Notes under the pieces: model-generated
Told to the model about the DNA's origin: nothing
The model's database searches: none
The model's input: the letters and a program-made list of their open reading frames with translations, nothing else
Assembly (NCBI GenBank): GCA_013289065.1
Contig: JABDAP010000013.1
Span: 1-43,482, forward strand
Source: Bacteroidota bacterium
GTDB taxonomy: Bacteria > Bacteroidota > Bacteroidia > Chitinophagales > Chitinophagaceae
DNA length: 43,482 nt
Direction of reading: 5' to 3'
Made by a program: the position numbers and the translations under genes
Part shown: in pieces, positions 1 through 7,735 of the stretch
Position numbering within the stretch: the first letter of the stretch is position 1
Layout of the letters: each line of letters begins with the position of its first letter

Positions 1-2153
1 CTGCCATCTTTTGAGATCACTGTCATATCAAGGAACAAAGCAGTTTCATCGGCATTGTATTTATTTTTCTGCTCGGCAGGATTTACGGATACTTTGTTCA
101 GCACCATAAAACCATTTCCATAAAATAATGTATCGCCCGCTTTTACTTCGCGGTTGCGGAAGGTAACGGTATCTTCATGATCATTTTCCTGGAAAGAAGT
201 GATGTACACAAATATATCTTTGTACCAGTAATGCTTCGCTGCAGGGTTAGCGGAGAAACCTTCTCCGCCTTTATTCTGTTTGATCACATCCGGGTATAAA
301 GTAAATCCTTCCGTTCCGTCTTTTGGTTTGAAGGCAATTTCAAAATAGCGTTTACGGTCTTTTGCATTAATGGTGTCCTGTGCATAGGTTACCATGTATT
401 TACCCATGTCTGTTGCGATCCCTTTGAACAACGTAATGTTTTCTGCAGGATCGCCCGCGGCATTTCCTTTCGCTTTCGGGTCGCCGCGCAAAATGGTCAC
501 ACCTGTCGTGTTCCAGCTCAGCACTGTTTTTTTACTGGATGAGATCAGGATGCCAACCAATATCAATCCAAAACCTATATGTGCAACCGATGCGCCGGCG
601 GCTTTGATCTTTCCTTTCATGCCCAGCCAGATATAAGATGCATTGGCAACCACAGCATACACGGCAGCAAAAATAGCGAGGTGGATAGCGATCAGAAATC
701 CGGGCCCCTTTTTCTCATAATTGATGTTTCCGAATAAGCTGATCGATAAACTAATGGCCAAAGCGATCAAAGTGGGCAGCCATATTTTCTTCCCGAAAAA
801 TTCTTTGGGTGTGTCTTTGTATTTAAAATATTGTGTGATGGCAGTGAGCAGGCCAATTACTACGGCAACAAAAACCTGTATCTGGTTATAGGCAAACTCA
901 GCATCTTCGGGCGGGGCGATATTGGTGCCGAATAATTTATTGAAAACGGGTACCGATGTTTTTGCACTGATCACGATACCTGCAAGAAAGAATACCAGCG
1001 ATCCGATAAACATCCAGAATTCGCGGCTGTATGTATTTTCTTCTTTCTGTATACTTGGAATGCTTTTATAATTTTTAATGAACAGAAACAAAGCCGGCAC
1101 AAGGAATATCAATAAAAATAAAAGCAGCTGCGTATTCATTCCGAGATCTGTGAATGCATGCACGGATGTATCGCCCAATATCCCGCTTCGTGTTAAAAAA
1201 GTTGAATACAGTACCAATGAAAAACTCATGATATAAAAAAAATACGTTGGCCTGAGCGAATAGCCGCTGTTCTTATAGATCAGGCTGGTGTGTAACCCGG
1301 CGATCAACACAAGCCAGGGAACAAGTGATGCATTCTCAACCGGATCCCATGCCCAGTAACCGCCGAATGATAAACTTTCATAGGCCCATGCCGCGCCCAT
1401 CATCACACCGGTTCCTAAAACTGCGGCGGAAAAAGAGGCCCAGGGCAATGCATGTTTTATCCATGCATGTTTCTTCCTGAATAATCCTGCCATTGCATAA
1501 GCAAAGGGAACAATGGTTGATGCAAACCCGAGAAACAGCACCGGCGGATGTATCACCATCCAGTAATTCTGTAATAATGTATTCAGCCCGCGGCCGTCTT
1601 TCAGCAATGATAAATAATTCGCTGTGCTGAAAATCGGCGCCTGTATCTCATTCCGCGTTAACGAAAATGGATTGCTTCCTACTTTGGTATTAAAAAAATA
1701 AATACCCACGATCATGGTGGCTAAGCAGAATTGCGCAAAGCTGATCACCATCATTACACCCGGCTCCCATTCTTTTGCGCGGCGGATCAATATCAATCCC
1801 AATACACAATGCCAGAAGGTCCACAGCATAAAACTTCCTTCCTGGCCTTCCCAGAAACAGGCAAGCAGGTATTGCACCTGTAATCCCTTATCGCTATGTT
1901 CCCATGCATATTTGTATTCAAATAAATGATGTGAGATAACATAATATAATGTGATGAACAGCGACAGTACACAAACCGTTTCAATAAAAAAAGCAGCGCG
2001 TGCGAGCCGCACCCAGCTTTGTTTTTCAGCGATGGCCTGTGTACGGAATGCCTGTATATATGCGATGGTGGCAACCAATGATGCCATTAAAGAAAGTACT
2101 GCAAAGAAATGTCCTAACTGTCCCGGAAATAAATGTTCGCCGATATAATTCAT
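1..2153 (-). CDS. ccmF: cytochrome c haem lyase subunit CcmF (3' end outside window)
   Basis: Multi-pass membrane protein of the CcmF/CcsA haem-handling family, which delivers haem to apocytochromes c on the periplasmic side. The reading frame starts at ATG 2153, preceded by an AAAAGGAA stretch, and stays open to the window edge (about 717 codons seen). The haem-binding signature FGGYWAWDPVENAS lies at residues 263-276. It is followed by the LTRSGILGDTSVHAF segment typical of CcmF and, further on, by a conserved His in SVAHIGFG near the last membrane segments. A long extracytoplasmic domain follows towards the missing C-terminus. It lies 15 nt downstream of ccmE and is surely co-transcribed with it. 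The family call is strong; the protein is incomplete only because the window ends. Confidence 0.93.
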   Translation of the reverse strand, partial: MNYIGEHLFPGQLGHFFAVLSLMASLVATIAYIQAFRTQAIAEKQSWVRLARAAFFIETVCVLSLFITLYYVISHHLFEYKYAWEHSDKGLQVQYLLACFWEGQEGSFMLWTFWHCVLGLILIRRAKEWEPGVMMVISFAQFCLATMIVGIYFFNTKVGSNPFSLTRNEIQAPIFSTANYLSLLKDGRGLNTLLQNYWMVIHPPVLFLGFASTIVPFAYAMAGLFRKKHAWIKHALPWASFSAAVLGTGVMMGAAWAYESLSFGGYWAWDPVENASLVPWLVLIAGLHTSLIYKNSGYSLRPTYFFYIMSFSLVLYSTFLTRSGILGDTSVHAFTDLGMNTQLLLFLLIFLVPALFLFIKNYKSIPSIQKEENTYSREFWMFIGSLVFFLAGIVISAKTSVPVFNKLFGTNIAPPEDAEFAYNQIQVFVAVVIGLLTAITQYFKYKDTPKEFFGKKIWLPTLIALAISLSISLFGNINYEKKGPGFLIAIHLAIFAAVYAVVANASYIWLGMKGKIKAAGASVAHIGFGLILVGILISSSKKTVLSWNTTGVTILRGDPKAKGNAAGDPAENITLFKGIATDMGKYMVTYAQDTINAKDRKRYFEIAFKPKDGTEGFTLYPDVIKQNKGGEGFSANPAAKHYWYKDIFVYITSFQENDHEDTVTFRNREVKAGDTLFYGNGFMVLNKVSVNPAEQKNKYNADETALFLDMTVISKDG

Positions 2154-2168
2154 GTAGATAAATTCCTT

Positions 2169-2573
2169 TTAGGAAGACTGTAAAGATTTGGATGCTGCTT
2201 TCGGATCGTCTTTGTATTTCGACGGGCACTTTAATAAAATATCCTTGCATTCAAAATGATCGCCCTCTACCCTTCCTTTTAAAACAATGCGTTCGCTTTT
2301 TTCCATATCGGTGGGTTTGTTGCTGTGGTAAACCACTTTGATCATGTTTCCCAGTGTATCTACTGCAGTAAACGTGAGATAATTGGGATTTTTGACCGCA
2401 TCGTATTCCATTGGCTGGGCCTTATCCAGTTTTACGATCAGGTTCACAAATTTCCCTTCTTTCTGTCTGGCGGAAGCAATGGTTTCATAAGTGGTGAGGT
2501 CGCCGGTATAACTGATCAGCGCTACAATAGCTGCTGCGATACATACGAGGATAGCAATATGGGTCTTCTTCAT
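2169..2573 (-). CDS. ccmE: cytochrome c maturation protein CcmE, CX3Y (cysteine) variant
   Basis: Small haem chaperone of 134 residues that carries haem from the Ccm exporter to the CcmF lyase. It has one N-terminal membrane anchor (about residues 6-22) followed by a periplasmic OB-fold-like domain. The family segment that normally ends in a haem-binding His (LxKHxxxY) reads LLKCPSKY here, so Cys116 replaces the His and Tyr120 is kept (CX3Y). This variant is known from Desulfovibrio and other systems with a reduced Ccm set, so it looks like a genuine subtype and not damage. It is the first gene of a ccmE-ccmF operon. A -7 box (TACTTTTG on the minus strand, 2591-2598) sits just upstream. Confidence 0.9.
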   Translation of the reverse strand: MKKTHIAILVCIAAAIVALISYTGDLTTYETIASARQKEGKFVNLIVKLDKAQPMEYDAVKNPNYLTFTAVDTLGNMIKVVYHSNKPTDMEKSERIVLKGRVEGDHFECKDILLKCPSKYKDDPKAASKSLQSS

Positions 2574-2590
2574 CTGGGTTCTTTACGGTG

Positions 2591-2598
2591 CAAAAGTA
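2591..2598 (-). promoter_or_regulatory. Bacteroidota-type -7 box upstream of ccmE
   Basis: Minus-strand TACTTTTG matches the TAnnTTTG -7 consensus, 17 nt before the ccmE ATG. No clear -33 TTG is visible at the expected distance. Confidence 0.55.
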
Positions 2599-2653
2599 GC
2601 CGAAAAAGAAATTGAAATAGTGGCCATTTTATTCCGCCTCTTAAGCGAGATGA

Positions 2654-2736
2654 TTTTTTTTTTACCCCCGGCCCCTAAAGGGGAGGTGGGAGTTTTATGG
2701 ATAAATAAAAGCCCCTTTAGGGGTTGGGGTAAAAAA
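2654..2736. repeat. inverted pair of the dispersed CCCCTAAAGGGG repeat
   Basis: The left arm (2654-2683) is a T-run, ACCCC, two bases, then CCCCTAAAGGGG. The right arm (2711-2736) is the reverse complement form, CCCCTTTAGGGG, TT, GGGGT, then an A-run. The arms are about 27 bp with few mismatches around a 27-nt spacer, so the pair could form one long hairpin or two small ones. Five more copies of this unit lie elsewhere in the window (9951, 17880, 38859, 38988, 42130). Confidence 0.9.
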
Positions 2737-2842
2737 GTATCTTCCCTACCTCGCCACTCAAGGGGAGAAAAGAAAAGTTTTAATTAATGATTAAAAGCGG
2801 TGCATCGATCATGCAAAATCAAATAAACAACAAACTTTACAT

Positions 2843-2850
2843 TAATTTTG
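2843..2850 (+). promoter_or_regulatory. -7 box for the ureohydrolase gene
   Basis: TAATTTTG matches TAnnTTTG, placed 25 nt before the ATG at 2876. No -33 TTG is seen. Confidence 0.5.
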
Positions 2851-2875
2851 CCACTGTTTGTAATCATAACCTGAC

Positions 2876-3925
2876 ATGGCTGACCTATCACAGTTTGACC
2901 CCAACGCAATTGGTAATCCCAATAACAACATTTTTGGCCTTCCGTTTACAGAAGAAGATGCCCGTTTGGTTATCATTCCCGTTCCATGGGAAGTAACCGT
3001 TAGTTACGGCGCCGGAACTTCGCGTGCTGCAGAGCATGTTTTCAAATCGAGTAAGCAGGTAGATATTTTTGATGTGGATGGCGACCATGGCTGGCGCCAG
3101 GGTTTTTATATGCGCGAAGTAGACAGAAAAGTACTGATGAAAAGTGATTACCTGCGCAAGGAAGCCGAGCTCTATATCGATTATATCTCGAAAGGAGAAT
3201 CGGTTGATAAAAATAAATTCATGTGCAAGAGCCTCAAAGAGATCAATGAAGGAAGTGCACTGATGAACCAATGGGTATATGAACAAAGCAGGTCATTACT
3301 TGAACGCGGAAAATTAGTTGGCCTGCTCGGCGGCGATCACAGTACGCCGCTTGGTTTTATGAAAGCGATCGGCGAGAAACATGGCGATTTTGGCGTATTA
3401 CAAATCGATGCACATTGCGACCTCCGCAAATCATATGAATTCTTTAATTACTCGCATGCATCTGTTATGTACAATGCTTTGCAGGAGATCCCGTCATTAA
3501 AAAAATTAGTGCAGATAGGTGTGCGTGATTATTGCGAAGAAGAATGGGACGTTATCTGCAACAGCGATTACCGCGTGATCACTTATTTTGATAAAGAATT
3601 GAAGAAAAGACAGTTCGAAGGCGAGACATGGAAGCATGTTACTAATGAGATCATCACCCATTTGCCCGAAAAAGTTTATATCAGTTTTGATGTTGACGGG
3701 CTCGACAGGAAATTATGCCCCAATACCGGAACGCCTGTGCAGGGCGGGTTTGAATCGACAGAAGAGATTTTTTATCTTATTAAAAAGATCAGCGAGAGCG
3801 GCCGCAAACTGGTGGGGTTTGATCTGGTGGAGATCGGTGTAGGGCAAACCGATTGGGACAGCAATGTAGGCGCACGCACACTTTGGCGCCTTTGTAATTT
3901 ACTGGTGAATAATAACCCATCTTAA
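2876..3925 (+). CDS. agmatinase/arginase-family ureohydrolase
   Basis: Binuclear-manganese ureohydrolase of 349 residues, the fold shared by agmatinase, arginase, formiminoglutamase and guanidinobutyrase. These enzymes cleave a guanidino or similar C-N bond. The metal-binding motifs are intact: GGDHS at 152-156, DAHCD at 178-182 and SFDVDGLD at 270-277. SHAS (193-196) and the TGTPVQGG loop (284-291) are also present. The protein is somewhat longer than E. coli SpeB, with an N-terminal extension and an insert around 80-130, as in many Bacteroidota members annotated only as agmatinase family. The substrate cannot be read from sequence. A small membrane protein gene starts 16 nt downstream. Confidence 0.88.
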   Translation: MADLSQFDPNAIGNPNNNIFGLPFTEEDARLVIIPVPWEVTVSYGAGTSRAAEHVFKSSKQVDIFDVDGDHGWRQGFYMREVDRKVLMKSDYLRKEAELYIDYISKGESVDKNKFMCKSLKEINEGSALMNQWVYEQSRSLLERGKLVGLLGGDHSTPLGFMKAIGEKHGDFGVLQIDAHCDLRKSYEFFNYSHASVMYNALQEIPSLKKLVQIGVRDYCEEEWDVICNSDYRVITYFDKELKKRQFEGETWKHVTNEIITHLPEKVYISFDVDGLDRKLCPNTGTPVQGGFESTEEIFYLIKKISESGRKLVGFDLVEIGVGQTDWDSNVGARTLWRLCNLLVNNNPS

Positions 3926-3941
3926 TCCATTTCTGCATTAC

Positions 3942-4493
3942 ATGAAAGTGTACGATTATATCATAGTATTCAAACGGCCGAGTTATAAGTGGGTGGATGT
4001 TTCAAGCCAGTTAATGCTGCTGCTTGCTTTATCGGTTTTTATTTTTTCGTTATCGGTAACCGTTTTCAGTAAAACATCGGTTGAATTAATAGCGGTGATC
4101 GTGATCATGCTCGCCTGCTGGGTCTACACATACTATCGGGCAAGCAAAGGCGATATGCCATTTTTTCGTTTAGCCTTGTTATTTGCTGCAGTGGGCTGGT
4201 TGTTTGAGCCGGGAGCAACATGGATCGCTGTTATTTATTTGCTGGCAGCAGTATTGGAAAAGCAGGTAAAGTTTCCACAGGAAGTGGCATTTGATGAAGA
4301 AGAGATCGTATTCAATACTTTGCCAAAAAAATATCATGCATGGTCCGACATCATGAATGTGATCTTAAAAGACGGCATCCTCACGATCGATTTCAAAAAC
4401 AACAAACTCATCCAGAAAGAAATAGAATCTTATACTTCCGCAAAAGAAGAACAGGAATTTAACGAGTTCTGCAGGAACAATTTGAAGATTTGA
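3942..4493 (+). CDS. hypothetical membrane protein
   Basis: A 183-residue protein that I cannot assign to a named family. The N-terminal half holds about four hydrophobic segments (roughly 23-42, 46-65, 75-90 and 93-106). The C-terminal 75 residues are soluble and charged, ending in EEQEFNEFCRNNLKI. The layout resembles small bacterial proteins with a membrane anchor plus a PH-like domain, but that is only a structural guess. It starts 16 nt after the ureohydrolase stop and is probably co-transcribed with it. Confidence 0.75.
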   Translation: MKVYDYIIVFKRPSYKWVDVSSQLMLLLALSVFIFSLSVTVFSKTSVELIAVIVIMLACWVYTYYRASKGDMPFFRLALLFAAVGWLFEPGATWIAVIYLLAAVLEKQVKFPQEVAFDEEEIVFNTLPKKYHAWSDIMNVILKDGILTIDFKNNKLIQKEIESYTSAKEEQEFNEFCRNNLKI

Positions 4494-4502
4494 AAATGTG
4501 CT

Positions 4503-4533
4503 AATTTGAAAATACTTATTCCATTTTCAAATT
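4503..4533. repeat. AT-rich hairpin before the radical SAM gene
   Basis: AATTTGAAAAT (4503-4513) and ATTTTCAAATT (4523-4533) form an 11-bp inverted repeat with a 9-nt loop. The same AATTTGAAAAT word recurs as direct repeats at about 24418-24450, just before lptE, so it is a locally repeated motif. The stem is GC-poor and followed by CTTT, so a terminator role is weak. Confidence 0.55.
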
Positions 4534-4554
4534 TCTTTATTTATATTATTCAGC

Positions 4555-5853
4555 ATGGCAATAACACAATCACCTTACCTATTATATTCAGACGGTAACG
4601 GAAATATTTTTGAGGACGACAGCCTGTATGCAGTTGGCCGCGCGGGCTGGGATGCATTTCCTGTTCCCACAGATGAATGGATAGAATTGCCCGACGGCGG
4701 TAATTTATATGAACTGCCCGGCCGTCGCGGCATCGGTATCGATACAAAAACCGGCGATATGCGCCTCTGTGAAAAAGGCTGGGCCGTTGCTGCGTTTATT
4801 CCGCCGGCGCACACAGGTTTATACATTGCTGCATTTGAAACATTACCCGGCGCACCTACGCTCCCATTGTTTTGTTATACCGCTGTTGGCTGGTTGAATA
4901 ATAAAAATTATGTACCAGCCGTGCGTATTGAAAAAGATATCAGGCAGGAATGTGCGGGGTATGATGACGGGAAAATAAAACAGGGCGCACAACATTTATT
5001 ACAGTCATACCCCGATAACCGTTTGGTGAAACATTTGATGGAGAATTGCTGCATGACATATAATTGTCCCGCAGCACGGAATTTTTCATTAGGCAGGTGG
5101 GAATGCCCTGTACCCACTTCACCGGCATGCAATGCAAATTGTGTGGGTTGTATTTCTTTTCAACCGGAGGAAGAAACGATCGTGTCAACACAGGACAGGC
5201 TCACCTTCAAACCCATGGCGGAAGAGATCGTTGAGTTTACTGTTCCGCATCTGATGCATGCACCATTTCCCATCGTAAGTTTTGGGCAGGGTTGCGAAGG
5301 AGAACCATTGCTGATGTGGGAAACCATACGTGAATCTATTATTGAAATCCGCAAACATACCGGCAAAGGAAGCATCAACATCAATACCAACGGGTCCAAA
5401 CCAGATGCCGTGAAAGCCTTGTGTGAAGCGGGTTTGAACAGCATACGCGTCAGCACCAACTCTGCAAGGAAACATATTTATGAACCTTACTACCGCCCTA
5501 ATAATTACCGGTTTGAAGATATTGTGGAAAGCTTGAAAGTTATGCGCGATCATGGTGGATGGTCGAGCATTAATTATTTTGTCTTTCCCGGAATGACAGA
5601 CAGCGTGGAAGAATATGAAGCATTGCGCAAACTGATCATCGATACGGATCTCAGCATGATCCAATGGCGCAATTTTAATATCGATCCCGATTGGTACATG
5701 GGAAAGATAGGTGTACATGAAACCGGTGAAATGCTTGGCGTAAAACAATTGATGGAGCTGATACATGATGAATTTCCAAAACTGAAGTTTGGTTATTTCA
5801 ATCCATCGATGGAGCGGATCAAGGGAAATTATGAAATGGATTTTGCGCATTAG
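4555..5853 (+). CDS. radical SAM protein of unknown substrate
   Basis: A 432-residue protein with a non-classical N-terminal domain (1-160) and a radical SAM core. The cluster motif is CNANCVGC (Cys192, Cys196, Cys199), i.e. CX3CX2C, which binds the [4Fe-4S] cluster that cleaves S-adenosylmethionine. Downstream are core features such as SFGQGCEGEPLL (the GGE-like strand) and NINTNGS. Four further cysteines lie directly before the motif (165, 166, 171, 184) and may hold a second cluster. It is free-standing after a short gap. No peptide substrate, cofactor gene or partner is nearby, so I propose no reaction. Family call firm, function unknown. Confidence 0.85.
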   Translation: MAITQSPYLLYSDGNGNIFEDDSLYAVGRAGWDAFPVPTDEWIELPDGGNLYELPGRRGIGIDTKTGDMRLCEKGWAVAAFIPPAHTGLYIAAFETLPGAPTLPLFCYTAVGWLNNKNYVPAVRIEKDIRQECAGYDDGKIKQGAQHLLQSYPDNRLVKHLMENCCMTYNCPAARNFSLGRWECPVPTSPACNANCVGCISFQPEEETIVSTQDRLTFKPMAEEIVEFTVPHLMHAPFPIVSFGQGCEGEPLLMWETIRESIIEIRKHTGKGSININTNGSKPDAVKALCEAGLNSIRVSTNSARKHIYEPYYRPNNYRFEDIVESLKVMRDHGGWSSINYFVFPGMTDSVEEYEALRKLIIDTDLSMIQWRNFNIDPDWYMGKIGVHETGEMLGVKQLMELIHDEFPKLKFGYFNPSMERIKGNYEMDFAH

Positions 5854-5890
5854 CCATCTTTTTTTGCTACATGATTTGATTTGAGACGAA

Positions 5891-6074
5891 TCAGGGCTAA
5901 AGCCCGTTCGTGTAATTTGCTTCTATCCCCAGCCTAAAGGCTGGGGTTTTGTTTTGAGATATATGCAAATTAACCCCAGCCCATAGGCCGCGTTTTGTTT
6001 TGAGATATGTGCGAATTAACCCCAGCCTTTAGGCTGGGGTACATTACGGATAGACTATCGGGCTTTAGCCCTGA
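5891..6074. repeat. REP-like palindrome cluster at the 3' end of the Y1 transposase
   Basis: The block is bounded by perfect 16-bp terminal inverted repeats, TCAGGGCTAAAGCCCG (5891-5906) and its reverse complement (6059-6074). Inside are a perfect palindrome CCCCAGCCTAAAGGCTGGGG (5927-5946), a degenerate copy with a broken right arm (5974-5992), and a third palindrome with centre CCTTTAGG (6019-6040). Two direct repeats of about 36 bp beginning GTTTTGTTTTGAGATAT (near 5945 and 5991, 46-bp period) carry the second and third palindromes. Each palindrome can fold as a hairpin with a two-base loop, the substrate shape used by Y1 (HUH) transposases. Confidence 0.9.
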
Positions 6075-6493
6075 CTGAATCCAAAAGTTTTTAGAAAAAA
6101 AGCATACTCAGATTCAAAACTGATCTTACGATGATGACTCTCCTGGTTACGTATATAGTTACGAACATGCTCCAACTTATCTTCACTAACCGATGCAGCA
6201 AAATATTCATTCGCCCATTCTAATTTTCTTACAAGTATCCCGCTTTTATTGACCCAGTTCGCGCTTTCTCCTTTGATCATATTCATTTGTTTGGCAATAC
6301 TCCAGTCGGCTTTCAATGGCATCAGGCAATGGATATGATCAACATAACCATTCACCTCAGCTATATAAAATTCTTTGGCCAATGCATTATGATGCATGTG
6401 TTGATAGATCAATTCTCTGCTGGAAATATCCAGAACCGGCTCACGATTTTTTGTACCCCAAACGGCATGTACCCAAATTTTTACAAATGACAT
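6065..6493 (-). CDS. Y1 (HUH) transposase, IS200/REP-associated type
   Basis: A 142-residue single-strand transposase of the Y1 superfamily, which nicks DNA at hairpins through a tyrosine. The HUH metal motif is HIH (His53, His55 in VDHIHCL) and the likely catalytic tyrosine is Tyr113 in RNYIRNQ. The length matches IS200 TnpA. ATG 6493 is chosen over the longer TTG-start frame (6514) because MSFVKIWVHAVWGTK aligns with family N-termini. The last codons (CAG GGC TAA) lie inside the 16-bp terminal palindrome, so the REP sequence supplies the stop. All catalytic residues look intact, so it may be active. Confidence 0.88.
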   Translation of the reverse strand: MSFVKIWVHAVWGTKNREPVLDISSRELIYQHMHHNALAKEFYIAEVNGYVDHIHCLMPLKADWSIAKQMNMIKGESANWVNKSGILVRKLEWANEYFAASVSEDKLEHVRNYIRNQESHHRKISFESEYAFFLKTFGFSQG

Positions 6494-6551
6494 TTTTAAA
6501 ACCAAAATAGCCAATCTGCATTAACTATGGTAGCGTATTTACCGCAAAGAT

Positions 6552-6559
6552 TATATTTG
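6552..6559 (+). promoter_or_regulatory. -7 box for the EamA transporter gene
   Basis: TATATTTG matches TAnnTTTG and lies 21 nt before ATG 6581. A start at the more upstream ATG (6527) would put this promoter inside the coding region, so it supports 6581. Confidence 0.55.
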
Positions 6560-6580
6560 CAGCTACTGTTACTAACCTGC

Positions 6581-7504
6581 ATGCCATTAACCCACACCAA
6601 AAAAGATATTTACACCGGCATTCTCCTCGCAGTAACGGCTGTTATTATCTGGTCGGGGAATTTTATTATTTCGAGAAGTGTTAATCAACAGATCAACCCC
6701 GTTAGCCTGGCATTTTTTCGCTGGCTTACTGCCACCGTAATCATCACCCCGCTTGCATGGAAAAAATTTATTGCAGAAAAAAAAGCTATCCGGGCCAACT
6801 GGAAATATTTATTCTGGGTATCGTTAACCGGCATCGTATTGTTTAATACCTGTGTGTATGTTGCGGGGCATTTTACTACTGCTATCAACATGGCGCTGAT
6901 CGGCACCACATCCTCTCCGATTTTTGCAACGATATTTGCGGTGATCTTTCTGAAAGAAAAGCTAAGTGCATTCCGCCTCGTTGGAATACTGATCTGTATT
7001 ACAGGAATATTGTTATTGCTCTCAAAAGGAAGCTGGGCAACACTTGCCGCATTTCATTTCTCCACTGGCGATCTCTGGATATTGGCAGGCGCTTTTACTT
7101 TTGCAGTATACAGCATACTCGTTCGCAAAAAACCTTCCGCTATTTCATCCATTAATTTTTTGTTTGTGGCCTTTGCAGCGGGTGTATTGATGTTGTTCCC
7201 TTTTTTCCTGATTGAATTATCCAATAGCGCGCCGGTGCAGTGGAGTTATTCATTGCTCGGTTCTATTTTATATTTAGGCGCCGGCGCTTCGGTAGCAGCT
7301 TTTCTCTGCTGGAACATTGCCATACAAAAACTCGGGCCGGGCCGAACGGTCTTATTTGGCAACCTGATCCCCATATTCAGTGCATTGGAAGCATTGTGGT
7401 TACTGAATGAAAAGATCACGATGATCCATGTGATCAGCGGCATTTTGGTTGTGATTGGGTTGATATTTGCGAATACTACACTGAGAATAAGAACAAGTGA
7501 GTAG
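6581..7504 (+). CDS. EamA/DMT-family transporter
   Basis: Inner-membrane transporter of the drug/metabolite superfamily with about ten predicted membrane helices in two EamA repeats. The first repeat spans roughly residues 10-145 (TGILLAVTAVIIWSGNFIISR opens it, ending LVGILICITGILLLLSKGS). The second runs to the end and closes with VISGILVVIGLIFANTTLR. Total length from ATG 6581 is 307 residues, normal for the family. The substrate cannot be predicted. Monocistronic as far as the sequence shows, followed by a TTAAC-rich inverted repeat. Confidence 0.87.
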   Translation: MPLTHTKKDIYTGILLAVTAVIIWSGNFIISRSVNQQINPVSLAFFRWLTATVIITPLAWKKFIAEKKAIRANWKYLFWVSLTGIVLFNTCVYVAGHFTTAINMALIGTTSSPIFATIFAVIFLKEKLSAFRLVGILICITGILLLLSKGSWATLAAFHFSTGDLWILAGAFTFAVYSILVRKKPSAISSINFLFVAFAAGVLMLFPFFLIELSNSAPVQWSYSLLGSILYLGAGASVAAFLCWNIAIQKLGPGRTVLFGNLIPIFSALEALWLLNEKITMIHVISGILVVIGLIFANTTLRIRTSE

Positions 7505-7628
7505 TTAAAGAAAGTTAAAAGGGTTAAATTGGGTCAAGCAAGGTTTAAACATGTAAGAAACCGTAGGCAACTCTTTAACCCTTACTTGACTTTTTTAACC
7601 CATCTTGACTCCATTTAACTTCTTTAAC
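7504..7628. repeat. TTAAC-rich long imperfect inverted repeat after the EamA gene
   Basis: The left arm (about 7504-7549) begins GTTAAAGAAAGTTAAA and continues with GGGTTAAATTGGGTCAAG. The right arm (about 7571-7628), read on the minus strand, begins GTTAAAGAAGTTAAA and also contains GGGTTAAA and GTCAAG words, in shuffled order. The internal repetition suggests growth by duplication. It may end transcription or stabilise the mRNA. No coding potential. Confidence 0.7.
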
Positions 7629-7725
7629 AAACCCACAATTAACCTTTATTTATACCCCTAAAGTGGATTACCCGCAACGCAAGAATGTAATTTTCAACAT
7701 TAAATAATTGCAGTCACCATACGTG

Positions 7726-7733
7726 TACATTTG
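7726..7733 (+). promoter_or_regulatory. -7 box at the TonB-like gene
   Basis: TACATTTG matches the consensus, with TTG 15 nt upstream at 7708-7710 (slightly short spacing). It ends two bases before ATG 7736, so transcription would begin at or past that ATG. This favours the in-frame ATG at 7754 as the true start. Confidence 0.4.
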
Positions 7734-7735
7734 AT

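Larger units (their letters stand above)
2574..2875. other. 302-bp intergenic region between divergent ccmE and ureohydrolase genes
   Basis: It holds the ccmE -7 box (2591-2598), an inverted pair of the CCCCTAAAGGGG repeat family (2654-2736) and the -7 box for the ureohydrolase (2843-2850). I see no credible small gene or structured RNA in the rest. Confidence 0.8.
5891..6493 (-). mobile_element. IS200/RAYT-like element: Y1 transposase plus REP cluster
   Basis: The transposase gene (6065-6493) and the palindrome cluster (5891-6074) form one compact unit, with the right-hand repeat overlapping the gene's 3' end. There is no accessory TnpB gene and no classic long terminal inverted repeat around the gene, consistent with IS200 or REP-associated transposases. 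The upstream limit of the element is not visible; the EamA gene's promoter box begins about 59 nt beyond the transposase start. Confidence 0.75.

Noticed and set aside
5891..6074. The palindrome cluster as a transcription terminator of the radical SAM gene
   Set aside because: The palindromes are duplicated, imperfectly maintained and overlap the transposase 3' end, which fits REP sequences better, though an incidental terminator effect is possible.
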